Shown here: positions 48,311-59,560 of the stretch, in pieces | Layout of the letters: every line of letters begins with the position of its first letter | Position numbering within the stretch: the first letter of the stretch is position 1 | Assembly (NCBI GenBank): GCA_027574665.1 | Contig: CM050651.1 | Coordinates: 9,611,501 to 9,675,500, forward strand | Reading direction: 5' to 3' | DNA from: Rhynochetos jubatus | Taxonomy: Eukaryota; Chordata; Aves; Eurypygiformes; Rhynochetidae | DNA length: 64,000 nucleotides | Program-made: the position numbers and the translations under genes | Notes under the pieces: generated by a model | What the model was told of the DNA's origin: nothing | Database searches by the model: none | Seen by the model: the letters and a program-made list of their open reading frames with translations, nothing else

Positions 48311-51166
48311 TAATCAGGCGAAAAAAAATCTATGTACACGCAATTAAACACACACACATGCAAGCGCACACAGTGTCATCTGTCCTCCATACCAAATGCA
48401 CTTCAGCACTGGGTGCTAAAATTCGCAATGAATTATTTATGTGATGAATTATCCCTCTTTCTCTCCTCCTAGAATATCCAATTGCCCATTTCCATTTTTG
48501 TTTTGGAAAGATTTATTATTCAGATTTATTCACTGGACAGCTTATTAAACATTTCCTTCTCTTTTTCTCTCTAATACATAACATGCATCTTGTTTTCTGG
48601 TAGCACCTATCCGTCCGCTCTAACAGGGTTTCCCAGCGTGGTGAAACCGTGAAGAGCGCAATTGTTACCCAGACAGTTTACAGTCCCTTCTGTGAACCAA
48701 TTACAGATGTTCCAAATTTTGGATATTTGTTGGCTCACTTAAGTCCAAACAGTTTCAGCCGCCAAGTAAACGATCCACAGCTACAAAGACTGCGACTGCC
48801 TGTGAATGGATGACTTGGTTCTCATCAGTATTTAGTGTGCAGCTCTGGAAAATCATTCTTGCACCCATTTTTGCTGGTAAAACTCAGTTCCCTGGAAGCC
48901 TTTGAGAGGGTGGAAGGAGAAGATGAGTGCCCAGAGCCAGGTCATTTAGAGGTTTGCTGATCTTCTCTCCCTTTAGAGCTGAGTTTTGCTGCATCGGCAC
49001 AAAGACCAGCATTGTACAGACTTCTCGCCCTGGGTGTTGTACGCTGCCATGCCTGGAACCTGCTCCTGTAGACATTGTACCAACACAAATCACCTCGGGA
49101 TTCAGGGGGCAGCGTTTCAATACCAATTTCCCACGTGCTGGGATAGTACCTGGGACAGTTAAACGGATTTAAAAGGAATCAGCTGCCCATAACAATTTTC
49201 CATCTTTGGGGCTTTCATTGCTTGGTTTCCATTTAGGTGGCTGCCCTAGCACCTCCCAGGCGTAATTTACAGCATTTAAATCCCAAATTCGCCTTTCATG
49301 TATGCGTCTAATATTTTTGTACCTTGTAAATTTTGAGAACGGCAGGTCTTGTTCTGAAAGAGGTTTAACTGTTCTTCTGGCTGGGAGCCACTCTGTGCTA
49401 CGTTTTAAATCACGACAGAGATTTACAGTTGCGATAGAGGTGGAACTGCAAGCATCCAAAAGAAAGGAGTTATCTGTAGGCAGAGGAGTCGGCGTTCACG
49501 TACCTCAGTAAATAATATCCCAGGGATGTCATCTTGCTTCCCCTGAAATCACAACCAGTAATACCCTCTAAGAACAATAGCACTAAAGCTGTCCTCGGGT
49601 TAAAAATAATCGGTTTGCCTGTGTGCGAAGCGCACGGTCTCAAGAGCTCTTTGGCTGGGTAGCAATATTTTACCTCTAATGACCTCAAACCGGAGCCAGC
49701 CGTTTCTGCAGGCTCCACAGAATACTGTTGTGCCACGAATCGTACCCAAAGGTAGCTGCCTGCCTTCACCTGAGCGTATCCCTCTCTGCCGGCTCCTGCA
49801 CGCCCCAAAGGCTTGGGGGAAAACCGGCCGGAATGCACTAATTTTGGCTTTCTTATTTAGTCAGATTCTCCCGGTTTTGGATGATCGAACCCCTGCGTCT
49901 TCTGCAGCTGAAGAGCAGCACGCGTAGTTTGCTGAGATTTTATTTTTATTGAGGCGTTGCAGTTGGAGCCAAACGATCCTCTAGAAAGGAAGAAGTTGGG
50001 ATGCTGTGTGCGAATACCAGGTACTTTTTGGTTCTCCTTAAACGCGCATGAATGAATCCTGTGCCTGTCCTCCCTTCCCCAAACTCCTACCCTTGAACCT
50101 ATTTGAAAATGATAAATATGGTTGTGAAATACAGAAAAATGGGGACAGGAGAAGAGAAGGATAAACAGGATGGGGGCTCCCACGGGGCTCTTTACCTTAA
50201 CCCTGGGTTTCTTTGGGTGAACTTGTGTTGTTGGGCAGAGCCTTGGGCAGAGTGCTCGCTGGCTTGCGCTGAGCAAACCGGCTCCTCTCTGAGGTGGTGG
50301 GGCGGGAGGCAAGTGGCGGTAACTAATGGCTGTTAGCAGAGATCTGGCCAGCTACGTGTCCCTGAAGACGCGAGCTGTTCTGGGGGTTGTGTCTGCACAG
50401 AGCGCAGCTGATCCTCGCCCTACAGAAGATGACAATTCGCATCCCTCCACGGCGGCTTCGCTGTCAGATGAGCTCAGCAGTCTTGCAAAAAAGGGAGGTT
50501 TTCATTTTGGTTTTTGCTCCCCAAAGCTGTTGAAGTAGTAGGGAAGGACTGACCCCCTTCAGGTAACTTAGCCATCGGCTGCTGTCGGTCATAACTTAGT
50601 TAAGGCTTATGTAACAGGCAACGGCTTTCTGACTGCCATGCCGAAAAAGAACCAAAACGAGGGAGGGGTTTGGTTTTAAATGGCAAAGGATGCGTCCTGC
50701 CTTTTCGTGGCAGCTCCCGGTAACAGTAAGGAAAAGGTGCCCCGTTCCCCAGGGCTGCCTCCGATCGGACGTACCGCCGGAGAAGGGCAGAGGTTGCACA
50801 CGCAGCTTCGAGCCCCAATTGCTAAATTACAGGAGAGTTTAATAAATCCCATTTCCCGTGCATCCGTGACCATCTCCCCAGCCCTCTCCTCCCGCGCCCG
50901 TGGCTGTCGGGATGTACCGCAGCCTTCCCGCAACCCCGACCCCCTTCGGGCAGCGGCTGCGGGAAAAAGGGAGGTGGGAGCGCTGCCCCCCGCCCCGTTT
51001 CCCCGCAGCCTACCCCACCCCACCCCGGTCACCCCGTCCCGGCTCTCGGGCCGGCGAACCCTTCCAAGATGGATGTAGAGCAGCTCCCCGCAGCCCCGGC
51101 CAGCGCGGCACAAAGCCGGGCGGCGCTGCCCCCGCGGGTCCTGCGCGGCTCTGCCTGCGGGGGCAC

Positions 51167-51197
51167 CCCAAACCCACCCCCACCCCCACCCCCCCAC
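51167..51197 (-). promoter_or_regulatory. G-quadruplex-capable tract in the promoter
   Basis: Five consecutive C runs of three to seven bases are separated by single or few A bases on the + strand, so the minus strand has G runs with very short loops. It lies about 400 bases upstream of the inferred start site. Confidence 0.6.
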
Positions 51198-51562
51198 GGC
51201 GCCCGCGGGCCGGGGCGCCCCCCCGGGCCCGCCCCTCCGCGGAGCGGCGCGGTGGCGGGGCGGGGCGGCCTCGCCCGCGGGGCACCCCTGCCCGCCCGCC
51301 CCGGCCGGCGGCAGCAGCAGCAGCGAGACGCGCCGGGCGCCGCCGCTCCGCGCCCCTCCGCGCCGCTCCCGCAAACTTTTGCCGGCGCGCAGCCGCCCCG
51401 CCGCTTCTTCCCGGGAGGCGAAGCCGGGGCTGTGCCCTCGCCCCGGGCGGCGGCGGGTGCCCGCGGGGGTTCCCGGCTCCTTTTCCCTGGGTTTTATTGT
51501 TTTTCCTGGTTATTTTCTTCCCCCCCCACCCCCGCGGGGAGGGGTGGGGAAGGGGAAGGGGC

Positions 51563-51569
51563 TATAAAG
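51563..51569 (+). promoter_or_regulatory. NDNF: TATA-like box TATAAAG
   Basis: GGCTATAAAGCG sits just after a G-rich Sp/KLF-type run (GGGGTGGGGAAGGGG). A start site about 30 bases downstream would fall near 51,593. Confidence 0.5.
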
Positions 51570-51592
51570 CGCGAAGGGACGTGCGTGACACA

Positions 51593-51704
51593 GTCCCCGT
51601 TGCAGCCCGTCCCCGCCGGAGCGGGGGGTACGGTAAACACCCGCCTCCCTAAAAAAGAAGCCCCCCGGGAGAGGACAGGACGGGACGGGACCGGACGCCG
51701 TAAG
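51593..51704 (+). other. NDNF: Probable untranslated exon 1 of NDNF
   Basis: The 3' end is set by a strong donor, CCGTAAG|GTAAGC. The 5' end is inferred from the TATA-like box. There is no ATG in the segment, so it would be pure 5' leader. NDNF is known for a secreted fibronectin-type protein whose coding exons follow a large first intron; none of those coding exons is seen here. A different gene, or a different start site within the island, remains possible. Confidence 0.5.
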
Positions 51705-53544
51705 GTAAGCCACCGGGGCGGGGGGCGGGCGGGGAGGCGCGGTGCCCCCAGCCGGCCGCGGGATCCCCTCGGCCAAAGCGGGGCGGGGGACGCGCCGCAC
51801 CGAGCGGCCACCCCGGCGCGGTCCCTCCGGCCGCGGCTGCAGCGCCGAGCCCTTCGGCACCGCCGCGCCGCGGCTTTTGCGGGATGCCGCGGGATGCCTC
51901 GGCTCCCCCGCGGCTCCCCCTCGGCCCCCCCTGCCCTTTGAGGCTCCTGTTTCTCCTCCCGGCTTTGCCCTCTTCCAGCCTGGGCTGCCGCTGGGAGCCC
52001 CGGTCGTTCGCGGGCGGCGGCGCTGAGCGGTGTGTGCCAGGCAGGCGGCGGCTCCGTCTTCGGAGCATCGTACTTTGTTTTCGGGGGGTGGGGGAGGCCG
52101 GAAAGAAAAAAAAAAAAGTGGCTACCTACACAAGTAGATGGGAAACTCGAAGTGCTGAGGTTTGCTACGCGCAGCTTGGGTCGTGTTTTTATTCCGACAG
52201 CGCAGAGACAATGGCTACAAAGTGGTGTTTAATCACTTGCAGATACAACTTTTATGTATTCAAACCGTCGCAGTGAAAGGCTAGGGCAGGTTTTTGGGAA
52301 GCAGTGGTTCACCGAGCGTTTTCGTTCCGGATGTATCTCACACTTGGGTGGTAACGTGCCCTGCTCTCCCCAGCCGGGTTAGCTTGGTGCCAGGGGTGAG
52401 GGTGACTCTGCCCGTGCCGTGCTGCCCAGGGCAGCTCTGGACATCAGCCCGGTGGGCACCTACGCGGGCGAGGCAGCCTCGGGAAGGCTGGTTGTAACGT
52501 CCTTTGGACTTTCCCTCCCCACCGAAGGATCTGGTTAGCATCTAGTTACGATCTTTAATTAAAACACCTGAACAGTGCTGCTTGGTGGCTTGACTGAGCT
52601 GCAGGAGGCAAGCTCAGAGTGGGGGCAAGGTCCTCAGTGTAAATACGCAGCTCTCCCTGGCCTGGCTGGCTGCTCGCGAGCAGGTTCCAGGCGACTTGCA
52701 GTGACACAGGCGTAGCACCGTGTCTCCATCGGAGCATCCTTCAGTCAGGCTGCATTGGCAGCCCCATCCAGCACTGTCTCACGGCGGGCTTCCAGCCGAG
52801 GTGCACGGGTTGCGTGCTTGGTCGAGGTGGTGGAGTTATATCTGTTGAACACTGCAAGAGATGAGAGCGAATTCCTCCCGGGGCGGCTGGCAGTGAGTGA
52901 TTTATATGCCAGCGACCCTGGCAAGGCACTGCTGGCTTCGCCGAAACTTGCTGTCTGTCCGTAAAAATAGCGCTTGGGTGTTAGACATTGTTAGCACCCG
53001 TGGCCGTGCAGTAAGGGAGCAGGGAGAAAAACTTTGTGATTCCGTTCAGCCTACTTTAAAAATTGCTGATTCTTAGCTATTTTAGGAATGGCATTTCGGA
53101 TTGCTTCTTGTCAGGAATGCCTCATCCTCCTGGCCCCGCTCTCCCACCTCCTAGCAGAACGCATACCTGCAAGAGGAGAGCTGAGGTCAGCTTTCTAGTA
53201 CCACTAAGTCTCTGTGAGTACTTCATGTCTAGCATTTAAAACTCGTTAATATTTGAAGGAGGAGAGGACTTTTTAAAACGCTGAGCGATTCTATGTTCTA
53301 TTTCAACCATTAAAACCGTGATGAAGCAGAACCGTGCAGTAGCGCATCACATGCGGGTACTCAGTTTGGGGTACCGTGGCTGCGTTCCATCCTGTTGTGA
53401 GGAGAACGATACCTGTTCCCTGTGGACTTTTGTGTCAGTGGATAACTAGCCCCTCTTCATTTGAAAGAGCTTTGGTCTGAAAAATGCCTTCCGCCTTGTC
53501 CCATTTCGGTGGCGAGGACTGCAGGTGAATCACGCTGTCGCTGA

Positions 53545-53850
53545 TTCTGTGCGGCCCCGGGCAGAAAACCCATTGACGTTTCTGCTGCGGAGGGTGGGCA
53601 TCGCAGCCCGTCGTCGGAGTCCTGCCGGCGAGGTGACGCGAGGCGTGCGTCCTCCGCCCGGGGACGCACCGTGCTCCGTGGCGCCTGCGGGAGAGGAGCC
53701 GGCTGTCCCCTGGCGCGAGCCACACCTGGCAGGCGGTGGCACACGCGTGACGTGCTGCCGGCGTCACGGCTCAGCGCGGTACCTCCCGCCCCAGCCCCGC
53801 GGGAGGTCGGGCTTTGGTGAGCGGGTGCGTGGGAATTTGAATGCCGTGTG
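53545..53850. promoter_or_regulatory. Secondary CpG island
   Basis: Dense CpG with a GTGACG/CGTCAC inverted repeat (53747-53752 and 53762-53767) and a TGACGT core. It could be an alternative promoter or an intronic regulatory element. No splice donor was assigned to it. Confidence 0.45.
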
Positions 53851-56800
53851 GGATGCAGGCCCCTCCGAGGTTAATTTTTGGGTCCCTTTTCTTAGTTGTA
53901 AGGCGGCTGTCACAGAGGTGAGGTAGAGCTGTGTAGGATCGCCCTGCGCGCCTGTTTTGTTGTGGATGAGTACTTCGGAAACACTGCGGAAAAGCATTTA
54001 GGTTTTCCCAATGTTTATAAATACAATATGGTGCAAACTGTCAAGCAAGCTGTTCAAAATCACGTAACGCCTGTGCTGCCTTCCCTGTTCGGCTCGAATG
54101 CCTTCGCCGCGTACTCGGTGTTCATCCGATGTTTAAAGCCCCCGGCACGCAGCTCCGGCCCATCTGCCGCCGATTTTCCAACGCACCTCTCCTTCTCCTG
54201 CGAGCTGGGCCGGGCTGGCGGCTCCGCTTGTGCCACGTCCCGTTCACTACAGCCCTGAGCATCCTTCGGCACCGCGCTGCTCCCAGCCTGCCCCAAAGCG
54301 GCCCGGCTCCTACGCCAAAACGGCGTGTAGGGGCAGAAACACCATCTTCAAGTCCCGTTTGTCCCCCTTAGACATCCCCTGGCAGCGAAGAGACCAGCCC
54401 TTTCCTGCGAGGTGAAGCGAGCGACGGGTGGGTTAATGGTGCCGGGGAGCAGGGGCTCGCCGTGGCTGCGCGGTGTGGTGTCGAACCTCCAGCTGCGCAG
54501 CGGCCTCCCGCCTTCTGGCCCGTGGCTTCGGCAGGGCTGGACGGAGCCTGTTCGCCGGGCGTTTCGCTCCGTGGTGTGCCAGGGTCTTCTGCCTTAATGT
54601 ATATGAAAAGATGAGATCTTTATTGAACTGGGACCCTGCTTTTCCTTCCGCAAGTTGTGTTCCAAAAGGCTGGTAATAAACAGTTTATTAAAACGAAATC
54701 CTGCTTTCTTTCTGCAAATGGTTTCATTTCAGGCTGGTACCAAAGGGTTTTGTAGGAGACCACCTTTTACGCTTCCCGTGGCAGTTTGAAAGATTGCTAG
54801 AAAAATAATCCAGGATCCAAGTGGGTTTGGCTAAGGGCAAGCCAGGGCTGTACGTCAGTCAGGGTACGTGGTGCTTTTATGCAGCGAAGCAGCAGAGCTT
54901 ACCGCAGAACATCTGGGTACTGGCTTCGGTTACAGCGCAGCTTTTAGTGGGATAACGAGTCTTGTTTGGCTTCGCATCCGTTTTGAAGTCACTAAACTTT
55001 ATGCGAATAATAAAACTGTAAGCCCATTACTTCGCTATTTTCAAGGGGCTAGTTCAGTTCCCCTTCAGGGTCTTGCATCTTTCTAGGGCTGGTTTTATTT
55101 TGTTTTACTAAGTGGGTATTTGTCTTTTCAGTCCCCGGCTTGCTGTCGCAGGAGGCAGACGTGCGAATTCATACGGATGGACACAGTGGAGATGGCGAGT
55201 TTCCACTCGACCTTGCCGAACGCGCGCGTTTTCCGCATTAAGGGCGGGCTGATGAAAACTGCACGTTCCCCGTTCAGTGCGTCCAAAGGGGCTGGTGTTA
55301 CTAACGTGGAAGACTCTCTAGCTGCTCCGGGCTACCAGTTCGACCGCTCCTGAGAGTTAAAATCACGGGGGAGGGTCTGCTTTCTTTTTCTGGTTGATTG
55401 TAAACTGCAGAGGAGAAGGGCAGACCCGGCCGAAGGCGCGAGGGGCCGCCTCCTTCATGTACAGCAGCAAGTTTGCCAGCCCTTACAAAAGGGTGCACGT
55501 GCTGGCGGGAATGCCCGGCATCGAGGATGATAACCTCGACTAACTATATATCGAGACACGCGTGTTTGAAACGTGAGGCTTGCGTGAGCGTGTGTAGGCA
55601 GCCCTAAAGGCTCGCTTATGGAGAACCCAGCGCGATGCCGGGTTCCGTTGGTCTCTCTCTTGGTGTCACTGGCTGCACGGACGGGAGCGGAAGGAGAACA
55701 AATCAGAATTGTGTGAAAGGAAAGAGAGTATCTCGGGTGAGATCAGCGAGAGGGGACTCGAGTACTGCTGGAGCTCCGCTAAACAGCGAGCGGTGCAGTG
55801 AGCCTTGGAGAAAAGGCAGAGTACGGGAACTGCGTTCCCACCCCTTGTTTTACACCGGGACTGAAGATACGCTGCTACTACTACGACAAAAATCTCCGTT
55901 AGATCAGACAGGGATTGTTTCTGCCTGGGCAAACGACTCAAATAAGCTTACGGATAGATGGATGGAAGGAGCTTGGAAGGCTGAGGAGATGTTGTGTTTG
56001 AAAACTTTAACAAGATGTCATTAGGAGAGGAAGTATTTGCCCTTAGATGGGGAAATAGGTCAGGGTAATAAATCATAACTCCAGGAGGACGTGCCTAAAG
56101 CTGGAAATAAGAGGGAGAGAGAGAGAGCGAGCAAATATGAAAAAGAAGTTTGTTCTTTCAGAATTAATTTTCTGATTTGCAGTAGGCAAGGACACCCGCT
56201 GAAGGGGAGAAGGGTAAATGTTAATGCGGAGCTGTAACAGGAACCAGCCGAAGATCTCCTGACTGCGTAGGTGGCTCTGACTGCGCCCCAGGGAGCCAGT
56301 CGGTCACGCGGCACACACCAGCGGCGCGCAAGCCATCGTCTTTTTCAGTTCGTGTGCGCAACAGCTGATGCTCTAGCTTCCCCCAAACCGTGGTGATCTC
56401 CTGGGGGGACACGTCACAGGGTGGGTTGCAAAGGCCGTTTGAGTAATCAGCAACACGAACGGTCTGAGAACCCAGTGCGGGGCTGTTTTGGTGAACAAAA
56501 CTATACCTGAGTCACCATCGCGATGCGGGCGAATCCTTGTGCCTTGGGCTGTGTCCTTCCGCCTGAGCTGAGTGCTCAGGTAACGGCAGCGTTTTCCAGC
56601 ATGTCTAACCGATCGCTCGAGAGCCCGCGGGGTTGTTTGCGTTTGGGCCCGGCCCGGAACTGCTCTGGGTTTAGGGTAATTAAATTCCGTAGTTGGGGAG
56701 CACTTTGTTGCATGACAGCTGAGATAAGAAGCAGGGGGTACTTGCTGCGAGCACCTGGAAATGCGAAAAACAAAAGGCAATAATTTATCTTTCCTGCTTC

Positions 56801-58553
56801 GTTCCCCCCTCCGCGGGTCCGGATATGAGTGCCCCTCCAGCGTGACCCTCACACGCTCACAACGTGACACACCGCCGAGGCCGTGTGTAAATCCCCTGTG
56901 ATTTACAGGGGAAAAGCATTGTTCGCCTAATTGGGTGTATTTCTTTTTTTTTTTTAATTGAAGGAAAAGTAACTTTAAAGGGCTTGAAACTTTATTAGGG
57001 TGTGAGAAAAATAATGCTTTTCATCTTTCTCACTTTTAACTTGCTCAGGAGCAGAAGAGAGCAGCGCTAGACCGGCCGCCGCTCCCGCCGCAAAGGCTGG
57101 TGGGGAGGCAGGCGGGAGGCGCGACGCATCGCGGGCTCGTCGCATACGTTTCCAGGATTATTAGACGCTTTCTGCAGAGCAACCGGGATATGGTGAAGAC
57201 GTGCTCTTTCTCTCTCTCTTGCTACTTTGTTTGGGTGCAGCAGGTTTGCCGCTCCTTTGCGTAGAGTCGCACAGTCTAAACGCGTCTCGGCGTTGCGAAA
57301 TCCAGAAACCTGCTGCAAATTAAGCCGTTTACAGATCGGGATGATGAGGGTGCGGGAAGGCCGAGTGTCTCGGAGCTGCCAGCTGGTCTCTGGCTGCGAA
57401 GGAAGACATCAGGGAGCGGCGTTAGCGGGTTCTAGTCCCCGTTCTTTCTCTTCCTTTGGCTACTAAATCTGCGTTTAATTCCCCGTGGGCCTTTTCTCCT
57501 GGGTACGAGTTACTTACTTAAGTATGATTTGGAGGACTAACAGGATCTTATCCTTATTTGGGGAAGACCCTAGGGGCTCTCTCAAACTGATTTTTCAGTG
57601 ATGAGAAATAATGAATAAAAATCTAACAGTCTTAGGGGGTATTAAAGTTACAGTTTTGCAGGGAAGATTTAACGTCAGTCAATTAAAACTTTTATAATCC
57701 TGTTGTGGTACAATAGTTGGAAAAAAAAATCGATGCTAGGAAAAAAGCAGTAGGTTTTAAGACCCTTTCCCATCGTGTGAACCTGTCTAAAGTGACCGTG
57801 CGAACGAAGCAGGTGTTTTAAAGCGAGAGGGTAAGACATCTCTTGCAAGTGGGGTGATAGCGGGGCGGCAGGCTCAGGGAAAGACGCGGGCTACGTTGAT
57901 TTACAGAGCGCCTTCTAATTCTCACCCATTTAAGAAAAAGCAGTTGCAAAGCATTTATAAGAAAATCCAGGCAATTAGGGCTTTAACTAGAAACTGCACA
58001 ATTCATACCCGTCAGCGAGTCGTGCTTCCAGTAGGCCAAAACACGCTTCCGCCTTCCCCTTTCTCCTGCTGGCTTCATGGCCGTCCCCGCTCAGCACTGC
58101 GGGCTCGGTGTGGTTTTGTTCAACTGGGGCTGAAACGGGCTAGTGGGGAGCGAAGCGGGACCTGGGGGCATCATCCCCGTGGGCAGAGCCTCCCACCCAG
58201 CTCCAGCCCCAACCTCTTGGGCCTGCGGAAATGCCCCGGAGGGAGCAAAGCACCAGAGAGCGGGTACTTCTTGTGAACGTGCAGCTTTTTGGTTCTTACA
58301 ACGCAGTGTTAACCGCGCTGTTGAAATGACACTTTGGCCTTGCTTTCATCCAAGGATCTTGCGGGCGTTTCCAGTCACTAGCCAAGGGACAGCCCCAGAA
58401 GGCAGCGCTGGGTCCCACGCCGCAGCTCGCACCACGTCTTCCCCCTTTGGGAAAGGAAATGCCCTTGCCCCCCGCTTCAGCCACCTCTGGATGCAGAAGT
58501 TGCCCCTTCTCCCTTCCTTCCCCGGCTCTCCCGCGCTGTCAAGCGAGGACGGG

Positions 58554-58582
58554 TGGTTACCATGAGGATGTATGGTTACCAT
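58554..58582. repeat. Paired TGGTTACCAT direct repeat
   Basis: The 10-mer TGGTTACCAT occurs exactly twice, at 58554 and 58573, with start points 19 bases apart. The cores resemble RFX-type half-sites (GTTACCAT). Confidence 0.8.
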
Positions 58583-58949
58583 AAGAGGGCCTGAAGGGTT
58601 TGGGGTTGTTTGGATGTTCGCTCACCCATGACACTCTGACCTACCCGCCCGTGTGTGCTCCCTCTGCTTTTGTTGGCAGTAACTAGATAAAGGACTAACC
58701 TTTCGCCTGCCGGCCTGCACAAATAAACACCGGCCCAGCAGTAGGGTGGCGCTCGGACCGACCCTTTCGATCCTCGCATTTCTTGAGATCCCTTATCACA
58801 GCCCTGCAGTTGACCCTGGCAGGTTTGAAACCCCCAGCACGTCCCTTCAGAGCGCCCGTCTTTGCGCACTCGGGAAAGACTTTTCAGCCTGGTCCCGCGG
58901 AATTGCACCGCTTAGAAATCCCCCCAAGTGTTCGGGGGCCGCCCTGCAG

Positions 58950-59560
58950 ACTAGCGGCTCCTGAGCGCGCTCCTCTTCTGCTTTAGCGTGACGGGCCGGT
59001 GGCTGGCGAGCTGTGGTCGGACTCGCGGTGTCTTGTAACCTCTTCGGGCAGCGGCGCGTGTCGGCTCTGACCATAGGCCCACCTGTGGCAGCGGTCTCCA
59101 GGGCCGTGCCTCGCCCTCCCTCCGGCCACGCACCGTCTTGCCCTTTGGAGGCAACTCCTTTCCCTGCCGCACAGCTCCTTAGCCCTGGAGACGTTCAGTG
59201 GTGCTGGCTGAGCAGTTCCTGCGGAGTGGGCCGAGTGGGCCCGAAGCTCCTCTGGCGCCTGGCCGCGCTTGTCCCGAGTCTTTCGTCCGTGTCTCGGCAG
59301 CCGCCGCAGCCTGGAGTCGCCTCGGGCGCCAGCCCACGCCATCCGGGCGCTCTCCTCCTGCCAGGGTCCCGGCTCCCCCGTGAACGTGGGGTGCGCTCAC
59401 TGCTGTCATTTGCCCCGGTGACTGGCAGACGGGGGCCAGAGCCTCCACGCCCCGGTCTGGGGGGGCCGAGTCCCACCCAGCTCGCCGTGCAGAGCTCCTG
59501 CCGTCGGGGAAGGCAGAAGTTTGGACTTTCTCTGGAGGCGGTGGAAGCGTCGGGCACTGT
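58950..59560. promoter_or_regulatory. Secondary CpG island in the probable NDNF intron
   Basis: About 600 bases of GC-rich, CpG-dense DNA without a recognisable coding region. The overlapping frames on both strands up to 197 codons have no known domain. Confidence 0.4.

Larger units (their letters stand above)
32046..50879. other. Intergenic region between TNIP3 and the next promoter
   Basis: No exon, RNA gene or retroposon was recognised across about 18.8 kb. It contains the regulatory-looking blocks, the poly-G tract and the A/C-rich tract listed separately. Open frames of up to about 151 codons (for example 33474-33929 and 49857-50312, both minus) have no recognisable domains. CpG density rises towards the right end. 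Confidence 0.6.
50880..52030 (+). promoter_or_regulatory. NDNF: CpG-island promoter of the downstream gene (probably NDNF)
   Basis: Over 1.1 kb of very GC-rich DNA with dense CpG, GC boxes (GGGGCGGGG) and C-rich runs. Near its 3' side are a TATA-like box and a first-exon donor, both in + orientation. By human synteny (PRDM5-NDNF-TNIP3-QRFPR, all in one orientation) the gene 3' of TNIP3 is NDNF, and the orientation seen here agrees. The identity rests on synteny and not on coding sequence. The open frames of up to 290 codons in the island are products of GC-rich composition (stop codons are rare) and have no domain. Confidence 0.75.

Noticed and set aside
51069-51941. A 290-codon open frame (and overlapping frames of 232-250 codons on both strands) in the CpG island
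   Set aside because: Pro/Arg/Ala/Gly-rich text in all frames at once, caused by few stop codons in very GC-rich DNA. There is no domain, and the frame runs through a splice donor.
55120-55353. A good acceptor (TTTGTCTTTTCAG) followed by an open frame, considered as NDNF exon 2
   Set aside because: The translation does not resemble the NDNF N terminus or any signal peptide, and the downstream donor is not convincing.
56373-56870. A 165-codon minus-strand frame
   Set aside because: It lies in the GC-rich domain where stops are rare, with Arg/Pro-rich composition and no known motif.
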